Source: a virus. From it: a DNA stretch of 20,817 nt. The translations under genes were made by a program, and so were the position numbers. How positions within the stretch are numbered: position 1 is the first letter of the stretch; every line of letters begins with the position of its first letter. The notes below the pieces were generated by a model that worked only from the letters and a program-made list of their open reading frames with translations, did no database searches and was not told the origin of the DNA. Where the stretch lies: IMG/VR virus record IMGVR_UViG_3300037852_000049, positions 1 to 20,817 of that record; one strand, written 5' to 3'. Of the stretch, positions 1-6,679 are shown in pieces.

Positions 1-2299
1 GCGACAGGTTCATGGAGGCACCCAGAAGCCCAGCAATCGCTGCGATGCTGGCACCAATGATGCTCACGGTGAGAACAGCGCCCCTCAGGAAACCGATAAG
101 ACCCTTGCTACTACCACCAGTTGCCGCCCCTTCTGCCCCTCCAGCCGCGCTGGTCCCACTGAACTTGGCTACTGCGTCGGCGAATATCTTGACGGAGGTG
201 CTGAACTGAGTGTTAGCCCCACCCTTGCCGGTCAAGACGGACCAGGCCCCTCCGAGGGTAGTGACCTTTCCTGTTAGCACCTCAAAGATGAGCTTCAAAG
301 CGTTCCTGAGAATCGTGATCCGCGTCGCGAGAAGAGCGATACCACCAGCGGTCGCGACGACCTCACCGAGCTTCAACCCAAAGCCGACCGGTATTTTTGA
401 GTGCAGTAGCGCGGTAAAGGCCTTCACGACAGCGGTGATGACATTGACCACACTCGGGGAGATGGCGAGCTCGAGCTGACCAAAGGCACCGATCAGCGAT
501 CCCAGCAATTTCAGGATGGCGTCCAACTGCTGCTTGTGGGCCGTCATCAGGGTACTGAGTTCCGCATGACCCGTCTTGGAGTTAGCCCACTTCGTAAAGC
601 TGTCCAGCATTGAGGTCAGGGTGGTGAAGATGGACTTCCCGGTCCCAGCCGACGCTTTGCTGATGGCCAGGCCGGCATCCAAAACGGCCTTGGCGAAGGA
701 GACAAGAACGTGCCAATCTGCGATCCACTTGTTGATGTGCGAGAGCGCACTGTTCGACAGGCCGTACTGGTCGTTCGCTACTTCTGTCTGCCATACCTTT
801 ATGGCGTTGGCATAGGCCTTCAACGACTCGCCTGGGTGCATCGTGGGCATGGGCGGTGGGGTCGGGGTGCCGATCGCGGTGAAGAACTTCGCCAGGTCTG
901 CGGTTATCTTCCCGGTCAGAGGGGCCAGGTAAGCGATGACATTGGCCAGATCCTCGAACCCCGCGGTGAGGGCTTTCATGGAGTTCGGGAGGTTCCTGGT
1001 AAAAACGTCCTCGATCTTCGTCAGGACTGCAATCCCCCCACCCGGCTTGACGCTATCGAGCCAGGTGAAGAAGGGTTGCAGAGCCTTCTGAATGATCTTC
1101 ATGTTCGCGAGAGCCGCTTTGCCGATCTCAGGGAGCAAGGGCTCAAGAGCTTTGACGAACTGGGTGATAATCTGCGCGCCGACGTTCTCGGCAGGACCAG
1201 TCGCGATGTCGAACTTGACCTTGAACCCTTCGATGGCAGCGACGGCCCCTTGGATGCTCTTGCGGGCAACGGCGGGCATGAGTGAGAGGTCGTAGTTGTA
1301 TTGCTTCTGAGCGGCGGCCGCTTGAGCGCTCTTGGGGCCGTAGAGGCCGATCGCGGTGTTGAGGGCCGTCTGGTCGGCGTAGAGACCTTTGATGTCCGAG
1401 GCGGCTTGGCCGATGCCAGCCATGTCGGTAGCCATGCCGACGCCCGCGACTCCTAGGACGGCTGTCCCTATGAGCGCAGCGCCAGCACCAGCAGCGGCAA
1501 TGAAGCCCGCTAGGCCAGCAAGGGTCGTCAGGACGCGCTCAGGGCCGAACCCAGCAAGACCGCCGAGGGTGCCAACGCCGGCAAGACCGAAGAGGCCACC
1601 AAAGCCCAATGCTGACGCGAGAGTGAGACCCGCGCCAGCTCTACCACCGCCAGATACCGCGGCGTTCATCGCAGCAATCGCCGCGTCAAGAGCAGCGACC
1701 TTCGCCGCGGCACCAGCGGTGTCCGCACCGACCGTGATGTCGGCCTTCATCTTGTCGATCGCCGTTTGGGCAGCCGCCGCGGAAGCCAGGGCTGCCTTGG
1801 TATCGGCGGTGACCGGGAGCTTCGTTACCTTGGACGCGAGGGCGGTGAGCTTGGCCTGGGCACTGGCGAGCTGCCCAATGAGGAGCTTCTGGTCGGCGCT
1901 CAACTGCGTCGAAGTGACCTTGCTGCCCCACTTGGCCAACTGAGCATTGATCTTGATGAGATCCTTTTGGAGGACCGCGGAGTTGGCCCCGAGCTGGGTG
2001 TCGGTGACCTTGCTGGCGAACTTCGCTAGTTCACCATTGGCAAGGAGAAGTCCTGATTGCAGCGGCTGAGTGTTGAGCCCGGCCCTCGTGTCAAAGATCT
2101 GAGAAGCGAAGGCTTTGAGTTCAGCGTCGGCCCCAGCGATGGCCTTGGTGACGAGCTTGTAGTCGGCAGAGAGGTGGGCGGTGTAAGTGTCCTTGGCGAA
2201 GTCCTCTAGGGCCTTCTTGGCCTCCTCCAACTTGGCGAGCAGGTCTTTGATCGAGCCTTGGACCTCGACCACCACAGGGGGAAGATAGGAATCAGACAC
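1..2299 (-). CDS. Tape measure protein (partial, C-terminus outside window)
   Basis: An uninterrupted minus-strand frame runs from a GTG at 2299 past the left edge, giving 766 residues with no stop. The GTG has a purine-rich GGGGGTGAG just upstream and lies 10 bases after the preceding stop. Tape measure proteins set tail length and are ejected with the DNA. Features that fit: great length, Ala/Gly/Lys/Leu-rich helical composition, position after the tail chaperones, an N-terminal helical region (residues 10-215) carrying a 30-residue repeat, and two hydrophobic Gly/Ala-rich stretches (about 224-252 and 257-290) that could be membrane-active during ejection. More hydrophobic helix occurs near 676-690 and 740-766. 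No lysin or peptidase motif appears in the visible part; such domains are often C-terminal and would lie off-window. Identification rests on context and composition, and is very likely. Confidence 0.93.
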   Translation of the reverse strand, partial: MSDSYLPPVVVEVQGSIKDLLAKLEEAKKALEDFAKDTYTAHLSADYKLVTKAIAGADAELKAFASQIFDTRAGLNTQPLQSGLLLANGELAKFASKVTDTQLGANSAVLQKDLIKINAQLAKWGSKVTSTQLSADQKLLIGQLASAQAKLTALASKVTKLPVTADTKAALASAAAAQTAIDKMKADITVGADTAGAAAKVAALDAAIAAMNAAVSGGGRAGAGLTLASALGFGGLFGLAGVGTLGGLAGFGPERVLTTLAGLAGFIAAAGAGAALIGTAVLGVAGVGMATDMAGIGQAASDIKGLYADQTALNTAIGLYGPKSAQAAAAQKQYNYDLSLMPAVARKSIQGAVAAIEGFKVKFDIATGPAENVGAQIITQFVKALEPLLPEIGKAALANMKIIQKALQPFFTWLDSVKPGGGIAVLTKIEDVFTRNLPNSMKALTAGFEDLANVIAYLAPLTGKITADLAKFFTAIGTPTPPPMPTMHPGESLKAYANAIKVWQTEVANDQYGLSNSALSHINKWIADWHVLVSFAKAVLDAGLAISKASAGTGKSIFTTLTSMLDSFTKWANSKTGHAELSTLMTAHKQQLDAILKLLGSLIGAFGQLELAISPSVVNVITAVVKAFTALLHSKIPVGFGLKLGEVVATAGGIALLATRITILRNALKLIFEVLTGKVTTLGGAWSVLTGKGGANTQFSTSVKIFADAVAKFSGTSAAGGAEGAATGGSSKGLIGFLRGAVLTVSIIGASIAAIAGLLGASMNLS
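1763..2212 (-). repeat. Five 30-residue (90-bp) tandem repeats in the tape measure protein
   Basis: Protein residues 30-179 form five units of exactly 30 residues. The cores start at residues 30, 60, 90, 120 and 150: ALEDFAKDTYTAHLSAD, ELKAFASQIFDTRAGLN, ELAKFASKVTDTQLGAN, QLAKWGSKVTSTQLSAD and KLTALASKVTKLPVTAD. A weaker sixth (AIDKMKADITVGAD) starts at residue 180. The shared pattern is L--F/W-S-KVT-T-L-AD, followed by a more variable helical half. The DNA copies have diverged, so this is an old protein-level repeat rather than a recent duplication. Confidence 0.85.
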
Positions 2300-2309
2300 T
2301 GCTCACCCC

Positions 2310-2759
2310 CTAACCGCTCTTGATCGCTACCGCGATGGTGTCGATGGTCTTCTTCTCGATCCACGGAATGGCAGTGGCACGCCCGCGCTTTGTGTAGAAC
2401 TGGCCCCGTTGGTAAACGTGGCGGGTGTAGACGACCTCCCCGAACTTCACGAACCGTAGGTACTTGGCGCGCTTGGGGTAGATGTGCCCACCTAGTTCCC
2501 GCTGCCGGGCATATATCGTCGTCGGCCCGACTCTGCCCACATACAAACCATGACCCCCCACGGGAGCCTCAATGTCAAACGAGCGCTTGAGGTCCCCAGG
2601 GGGGTTTGTCGTGTTACCGGGAGTCCCCACAGGAGCGTAGAAGGCAGCCCAGAGCCGGACCTCCTTCAAGGCGTCGGTGGTTATGTCGTGCATCGCGTGG
2701 TCCATGCGCTCTGAAAGGGCGTCGATGCCGGCGATGCAGGCCTTAACGTCGGCCGTCAC
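2310..2759 (-). CDS. HK97 gp10-like tail/neck protein
   Basis: 149 residues. GTG at 2759 is chosen because the upstream extension to 2831 is Arg/Trp-rich read-through of the chaperone gene in another frame; a GAAGG lies 8-9 bases upstream. The first 40 residues are helical. Residues 43-66 (APVGTPGNTTNPPGDLKRSF) and 78-103 (GPTTIYARQRELGGHIYPKR then AKYLRF) match the HK97 gp10 family pattern: a loop with 'PxDTGxLKxSf' character, then 'YAxxxExGGxIxPKxAKxLxF'. Such proteins act at the head-tail joining or tail completion step. The start overlaps the end of the frameshifted chaperone product (stop 2743-2745) by 17 bases, suggesting coupled translation. In many siphophages this family lies before the major tail protein, but here it sits between chaperones and tape measure. 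Confidence 0.72.
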   Translation of the reverse strand: MTADVKACIAGIDALSERMDHAMHDITTDALKEVRLWAAFYAPVGTPGNTTNPPGDLKRSFDIEAPVGGHGLYVGRVGPTTIYARQRELGGHIYPKRAKYLRFVKFGEVVYTRHVYQRGQFYTKRGRATAIPWIEKKTIDTIAVAIKSG

Positions 2760-3380
2760 TCTTTGATGCCTTCTTGATCGCGTCAGCCTCCATCTTCGCC
2801 TCCATGCCTGCAAACGCCAGCGCCCAGTCAACGGTGTCGGACGGTTCGTTCAGATAGTCCTCGTGGGTCAGGCCGGGATAGAGCTTTCGGAAACTGTGCT
2901 CTCTGTACCGTTCGAAGAGGTCGTGGTCGATGGGAGCGTCGGGGTGGGCTCGTCCTTCGAGGTGCCAGCGTAAAAGGGCGAGCCGAGCATAGGGGATTGC
3001 TTGTCCCTACTGGGTGAGGTGTCCACCCCAGCCAGAGCGCTGTTCTTCTCGATCGCAGCAGTGATCGCGTCGTACACGTCGCCGTCCATCTCGTCGATGG
3101 TGCCGGGGAATACCTTGCCCGTCTCGTCGATGGTGTCCAACGTGGGGAGCGGCTTGTCAAGCGTCCACGACTGGAGGTAGGCGACCAAGGTGGCGTCGGC
3201 CATCTTGTCCTGCGTGTCCATCAACAGGCCGGCGTCAGCAGCGTTCATGGCTACTGAGTCGCCAGTGATCTGGTTGGCGAGTGACATCGCGCCGAGGGCG
3301 ATGCGTTGGATCTCGCGGCGCTCTCGGATGGTGAGGGTGTCGCGCAGGGTGGCAGTGCCACCCGGGATCTGAATCTCCAT
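2743..3380 (-). CDS. Tail assembly chaperone G-T fusion made by -1 frameshift
   Basis: The -1 frame relative to the upstream chaperone is open from 3006 to a TAA at 2743-2745 and has no useful start of its own. It encodes protein-like sequence: ARLALLRWHLEGRAHPDAP, then FERYREHSFRKLYPG, then THEDYLNEPSDTVDWALAFA, then a Lys/Glu/Ala helix ending KKASKSDGRR. A 'YLxEPxxxxDW' segment is typical of the T half of siphophage tail chaperones. The product of about 211 residues would share its N-terminus with the 170-residue G protein; G and G-T assist tube assembly around the tape measure. No perfect in-phase X-XXY-YYZ heptamer is present in the overlap. The best candidate is CCCTTTT at 2978-2972, read in frame as CCC-TTT-T (Pro135-Phe136). 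The frameshift is family knowledge plus visible frames; the slip site is unproven. Confidence 0.75.
2868..3380 (-). CDS. Tail assembly chaperone, short (G) form
   Basis: 170 residues from ATG at 3380, preceded by GAAAGGGAACA. It follows the major tail protein after a 62-base gap and precedes the tape measure by two genes, the classic place for the chaperone pair. The N-terminus is a short beta segment (MEIQIPGGTATLRD), followed by helices (LTIRERREIQRIALGAMS and DAGLLMDTQDKMADATLVAYL) and a 'SWTLDKPLPTLDTIDE...DVYDAITAAIEKN' region. The last 50 residues are low-complexity (Ser/Thr/Pro-rich, ending TESTVSESSIPA), which fits a region whose DNA is also constrained by the overlapping -1 frame. 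The protein guides tube subunits and tape measure during tail assembly and is absent from mature virions in known phages. Confidence 0.78.
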   Translation of the reverse strand: MEIQIPGGTATLRDTLTIRERREIQRIALGAMSLANQITGDSVAMNAADAGLLMDTQDKMADATLVAYLQSWTLDKPLPTLDTIDETGKVFPGTIDEMDGDVYDAITAAIEKNSALAGVDTSPSRDKQSPMLGSPFYAGTSKDEPTPTLPSTTTSSNGTESTVSESSIPA

Positions 3381-3381
3381 T

Positions 3382-3394
3382 GTTCCCTTTCGTT
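3382..3394 (-). promoter_or_regulatory. Conserved leader/ribosome-binding motif before chaperone gene
   Basis: The minus-strand 13-mer AACGAAAGGGAAC ends 1 base before the ATG at 3380. The identical 13-mer precedes the gene starting at 9846, and an 11/13 match precedes the capsid gene. It contains the Shine-Dalgarno-like AAAGGG. Confidence 0.5.
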
Positions 3395-3442
3395 CCCTAT
3401 GTGCTTTGGATTACGAATATAGCCTCTGACCAGCTCTTTTGC

Positions 3443-4633
3443 TCAATGGTAGGCTGCGGTCTGGGAATTACCAAATGAAACTATTATCGGTGAAACCCCA
3501 CCCGCCGTCGCGTCCGTCGCTGTCGGCAGGAAGTCGAAGGTTAGTTCCGTCTCGACATACTCCTTGGACCTCACGAGCTCACCAGTGCGGTAGATGACCG
3601 AGGACGAGTGGATCTCCATGATGTCGCCAGTGGTCACGTCGTTGATGAGGAAGTCGAAGGTATTGTCCGTGCCGTTCTGGTACTGCGTCAGTTCGGGAGC
3701 ACCCGAGGTGTCAACAACGGTGAGCTTCCCGTTGACGGTGAGCGGGCCGGCGAAGTACTCAAAGTACTCAAGCGTCCCAGTGACCGCAGGGATCGGTTTG
3801 GTCCCTCGGCTCATGTCAATGGTCCATTCCTCCACGTCCGTGTACTGCGCGCCGGAGATGACCAAGGCGGTCGTCCAAGTAGGCACCGCAGGGACGGTGG
3901 AATACGAGACCGTTGGGGACGAGGGCGTGATCGACGGGTTGCAATACCAATCGGTCGTGTAGTTGATGAGAGCAGTCGCGTTGCCCACGATGCTGAGCTT
4001 GTCCATCTGAGAAGCCGTGAGTTGCCGCCACTGGTCGCCGTCGTAGTCCGTCAGGGTTAGTGACGGAGGCTGGTTACCGGAGCCGGCGTTGTTGAGCAGG
4101 CTGAAGACGTGCTTGGTGAGACCTGTGACCGCGGTACCGGACGGGTGGGCGAACACGACATTGGTGGTCAGGGTGACGGTGTAGGAGCCTGTCACCGACA
4201 AGACCTTGTGCGACTCAACCGTGCCTGCTGAGGCAGAACCGAAGGTGATGAAGCTCCCTGCGGCAATGGATGCGGCGGTGGTGATGGTCGATGACCCCAC
4301 AGTCGCCGCAGCAGAGAGGGTTGTGTTCGCGGGAGCAGCCGTCACCGTATCGGAACTGCCGAGCTCGGCGCACACCAGCACAGGGAACGTGTCCAAGTAC
4401 GGGTACGACTCCCAACCGTGGGCGTCGTAGCGCATACCGGGGATCAGGTTGTAGACCGTGACCATTGAGCCTTGAAGGGTCTCGTCAGGCAGGAACATGC
4501 GGGTCGGGGTGTACTTGGGCGCGCGGTAAGGGATGTAGTAAACAGGGGGTGCGGCAGTTCCCTTGACGGTCTCAATCGCAAGGCCCATCTGAGATTGTGC
4601 GACGGCAAACGCCGCGCCATACGGGTTTGGCAT
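3443..4633 (-). CDS. Major tail (tail tube) protein with inserted beta domain
   Basis: 396 residues, ATG at 4633, 3 bases after the preceding stop. The N-terminus (MGLAIETVKGTAAPPVYYIP) matches the tube-protein pattern of actinophages, in which a short strand plus 'ExxxGTAxxPxxxxP' opens the fold. The C-terminal half carries repeated strands ending with a tube-like region (RTGELVRSKEYVETELTFDF). Residues about 98-171 form a Ser/Thr/Ala/Val-rich beta segment beginning TTLSAAATVGSSTITT, which interrupts the tube fold and probably decorates the tail surface. A similar module is inserted in the head-tail adaptor (5547-6542). The protein would polymerise as stacked hexameric rings around the tape measure. 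Position just before the chaperones and overall composition support the call; exact family membership needs a profile search. Confidence 0.88.
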   Translation of the reverse strand: MPNPYGAAFAVAQSQMGLAIETVKGTAAPPVYYIPYRAPKYTPTRMFLPDETLQGSMVTVYNLIPGMRYDAHGWESYPYLDTFPVLVCAELGSSDTVTAAPANTTLSAAATVGSSTITTAASIAAGSFITFGSASAGTVESHKVLSVTGSYTVTLTTNVVFAHPSGTAVTGLTKHVFSLLNNAGSGNQPPSLTLTDYDGDQWRQLTASQMDKLSIVGNATALINYTTDWYCNPSITPSSPTVSYSTVPAVPTWTTALVISGAQYTDVEEWTIDMSRGTKPIPAVTGTLEYFEYFAGPLTVNGKLTVVDTSGAPELTQYQNGTDNTFDFLINDVTTGDIMEIHSSSVIYRTGELVRSKEYVETELTFDFLPTATDATAGGVSPIIVSFGNSQTAAYH

Positions 4634-4636
4634 AAC

Positions 4637-4960
4637 TCAGCCCTCCTCTGAGGGTTCGGCCGGGGAGTCCTCGGCGGGGGGTGGGTTGGGATCAAAGGTC
4701 GGTACTTCGTCAGGGGCTTGCTCCCCGACAGGCTGGACCGAGAGCGGCTTCAAGAAGGCGTCCTTGAACCCCCAAGGGACGAACAGGTTCTCCACGGTCT
4801 CGCCGGGTTCAAGCCGCAACGTCGTGAGAGTCTCTGGATGGGTGAGCGTCGGCCAGGTCAGCGTGCGGCTGTCCGAGTTGTAGTAGTTCCCTTTGGTCAT
4901 TCGGTTCCTTTCAGACTGAGCCGGCCGGGTCCGCGTGCTCGATTTGTAGCGGGTTGGCAT
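4637..4960 (-). CDS. Small unknown protein between tail terminator and tube genes
   Basis: 107 residues from ATG at 4960 (GAGGGGACGGTT upstream) or 87 residues from ATG at 4900 (GAAAGGAACCGA upstream). Both ribosome-binding sites look usable, and the second is closer to the conserved leader seen before other genes here. The first 20 residues are basic (MPTRYKSSTRTRPAQSERNR). The core (residues 21-75) has 'TLRLEPGETVENLFVPWGFK', and the C-terminus is acidic and Pro-rich (PNPPPAEDSPAEPSEEG). No known family is recognised. The location suggests a neck or tail component, but this is only positional. Confidence 0.7.
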   Translation of the reverse strand: MPTRYKSSTRTRPAQSERNRMTKGNYYNSDSRTLTWPTLTHPETLTTLRLEPGETVENLFVPWGFKDAFLKPLSVQPVGEQAPDEVPTFDPNPPPAEDSPAEPSEEG

Positions 4961-4985
4961 AACCGTCCCCTCTTGGTGATTCCCA

Positions 4986-5005
4986 CGCCTAGGAGGAGCT
5001 AGGCG
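4986..5005 (-). other. Perfect 7-bp stem-loop in the gap before the small tail gene
   Basis: CGCCTAG (4986-4992) and CTAGGCG (4999-5005) are exact inverted repeats around a 6-base loop in the 65-base gap between the tail terminator stop and ATG 4960. No U-run follows on the minus strand, so it is not a standard intrinsic terminator. It may be an mRNA processing or stability element. Confidence 0.45.
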
Positions 5006-5025
5006 GTGCTTGATCTGTAAACGAG

Positions 5026-5550
5026 CTAGACGGAACCGGCAACTCCTGCCAACCATTGCCACACCTGGAAGCGGACGACACCCGTGATGAAGATCGTTGT
5101 GCCATCTTCCTCCGTCCAAGGTTCGGACTGCGTATGGTCGACCCCATAGTCGAACTCGCCCGCCGACCAGACCGCTATCGAGTTGCCCAGGAGAGGGTTG
5201 CCCCGGACCTGGAGGATGATCTGGTCGATGATGGAGTCGTAGTTGGTCTGCGCTTCACTCGGAGCACCCGCGGAGTTGGCGAGGTATATCTCAAGGGCGA
5301 TGTCGTAGATGCAGGAGTCGTTCACTCCCCCGCGCCCGGTCATTGCCCGCCGTTGGCGCTTCTCGTGAGGGATGTTCACGACGAGCACCGCACCGGAGCC
5401 ATCGACGGAGACCGAGTATTGGTTGGCCGCGGTCAGTTCGTAGTCCTCGCCGTGGACATAGGCGCGTTCGGCGAAGACGGTCCCGACATAGGGGATGTTG
5501 AGGCCCTGGAAGAAGCTCTGCACCGCAGAGCGCACCGCGGCTCTGGTCAA
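5026..5550 (-). CDS. Probable tail terminator / neck protein
   Basis: 174 residues from a TTG at 5550 that overlaps the adaptor stop as TTGA, so translational coupling probably replaces a clear ribosome-binding site; none is visible. An N-terminal helix (AAVRSAVQSFFQGLNIPYVG) is followed by strands including QYSVSVDGSGAVLVVNIP and CIYDIALEIYL, then a helix (TNYDSIIDQIILQVRGNP) and C-terminal strands with FITGVVRFQVWQWL. This helix-plus-sheet order and size resemble tail terminator or minor-tail-U-like proteins, which cap the tail tube and join it to the head. Position between the adaptor and tube protein fits that role. Family membership is inferred from architecture and context, not from a diagnostic motif. 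Confidence 0.6.
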   Translation of the reverse strand: MTRAAVRSAVQSFFQGLNIPYVGTVFAERAYVHGEDYELTAANQYSVSVDGSGAVLVVNIPHEKRQRRAMTGRGGVNDSCIYDIALEIYLANSAGAPSEAQTNYDSIIDQIILQVRGNPLLGNSIAVWSAGEFDYGVDHTQSEPWTEEDGTTIFITGVVRFQVWQWLAGVAGSV

Positions 5551-6542
5551 GAGTGAAGGAAGGTAGAGCGGTACGGGTGCAGGAGGCGGCAGGCGACGTC
5601 AAAATCTGCCAGCGCACCCGCTCGAGCAAGACCTTGGCGGGACGCGGGGGTGGGCGAACCAATGCTCGCGGGCATCTGCGCCCTCATGCCCTGCGCCTTG
5701 AGCAAGACGTTGACCAGATGGATGCAGGCCCGCTCTAGGTCACCCGGTAGAGCGGTGACGTTGATGGCGTCGGGGAAGTTCGGGACCATGTGGGTGTTCA
5801 CCAGAGGGCTCAGGAGGTTCACTGCGAGCCCTGTGGGGGCCGAAGCGGCCACGATGGTCTCTGTCCTAACGCCGTCCTTGATCCTGAGCGCTGTGCCGGC
5901 GTAGATGCCATAGAGAGCCGTTCCACCGGGGGTGGGAGGGCGCAACGTGATCGAGGTGGCACCTGCCGAGGCACTGACAGCCAGAGTCGTGTGCGGGTAG
6001 CCGGCGATGTAGTCGTAGACCGCGAGCATCCCGCCGTTGTACGAAGGGGAGCCATTGAACAGAACGGTGTTCCCGATGGTGGTAGTCCCTGAGACGAAGA
6101 CGCCGGGAAGGGTGATGGTGTTCTCGCCGATCACCAGTAGCGCAGCGGTGTTCGCGCTGATGTTCTGGAGCTGCGTCGGGGCCGGTCCAAGGGCAAGCCC
6201 GACCACTTGGAGGATCGGCTTGAAGTTGCAGATCAGGACCGCTGATTGATTGGGTTTGACCTTCACCCACATCTGTTCGTTGGTGATCGTCGCAACGAAG
6301 TTGCCGTCACTTCGGTGGAAGCAGTGCGTGTCCATCCAAGCAGAAGCCTCGGCGATCACCATTGCCAGCGACCCGGCAGAGTCCACCTGGGGTTGGTCCG
6401 ACTTCGGGACGAGGCCCATAGTGCCCACCGAGGTCGGGGCGAAGCGGTACTGGGAGACGGAGATGTACGAGTAGGCCCGAGCCTGAGTGGCAGTGCGCGG
6501 TGCGATGACCGGCGTAGCGAAGGGGGTGGGGACGAAGGTCAC
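5547..6542 (-). CDS. Head-tail adaptor with inserted beta domain
   Basis: 331 residues from GTG at 6542, overlapping the previous stop as GTGA. Residues 53-75 (SAGSLAMVIAEASAWMDTHC) followed by ATITNEQMWVKVKPNQ are the usual signature of connector proteins that dock on the portal: helices with 'ASxWIDxxC' and then strands. Residues about 140-250 form a beta-rich insertion with TTLAVSASAGATSITL, 'GTALRIKDG' and 'RTETIVAAS'. The helical core resumes at LPGDLERACIHLVNVLLKAQ (265-284). At 331 residues it is far longer than a minimal gp6-like connector of about 100 residues, the extra length being the insertion and C-terminal tail. It is translated just after a 46-residue basic protein and before the tail terminator. 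Confidence 0.75.
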   Translation of the reverse strand: MTFVPTPFATPVIAPRTATQARAYSYISVSQYRFAPTSVGTMGLVPKSDQPQVDSAGSLAMVIAEASAWMDTHCFHRSDGNFVATITNEQMWVKVKPNQSAVLICNFKPILQVVGLALGPAPTQLQNISANTAALLVIGENTITLPGVFVSGTTTIGNTVLFNGSPSYNGGMLAVYDYIAGYPHTTLAVSASAGATSITLRPPTPGGTALYGIYAGTALRIKDGVRTETIVAASAPTGLAVNLLSPLVNTHMVPNFPDAINVTALPGDLERACIHLVNVLLKAQGMRAQMPASIGSPTPASRQGLARAGALADFDVACRLLHPYRSTFLHS

Positions 6543-6679
6543 TTCAACCCCATCGCGCGCGCGCGGACAGCCTGGCGAAAGGCCTCCTGCACCTCGGGCC
6601 GTACAGGCCGGCGGCGCTTCATCTTCTTGCTGGGCACCCCCAGCTCGCGCAGGAGACGACGGCGCTCGGAGCGGGTCAT
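6539..6679 (-). CDS. 46-residue basic protein
   Basis: ATG at 6679 shares a base with the stop of the fibre gene (TGATG), and the stop overlaps the adaptor start (GTGA). This interlocking makes it a real gene despite its size. The sequence is strongly basic (MTRSERRRLLRELG, then KKMKRRRPVRPEVQEAFRQA) and probably all helical. No family is recognised. A highly charged peptide between head and neck genes could bind DNA or a structural partner, but function is unknown. Confidence 0.72.
   Translation of the reverse strand: MTRSERRRLLRELGVPSKKMKRRRPVRPEVQEAFRQAVRARAMGLK

Noticed and set aside
1389-1943. Plus-strand 184-codon frame rich in Ala and Pro
   Set aside because: It lies opposite the tape measure frame, and its composition (Ala/Pro/Arg) is what the reverse complement of Gly/Ala-rich coding DNA gives. 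No domain was seen.
3416-3446. Promoter-like TTGAGC and TATATT in the gap after the tube gene
   Set aside because: The 19-base spacer is too long for a convincing sigma-70-type promoter, and the -35 overlaps the tube stop codon. Nothing else supports it.
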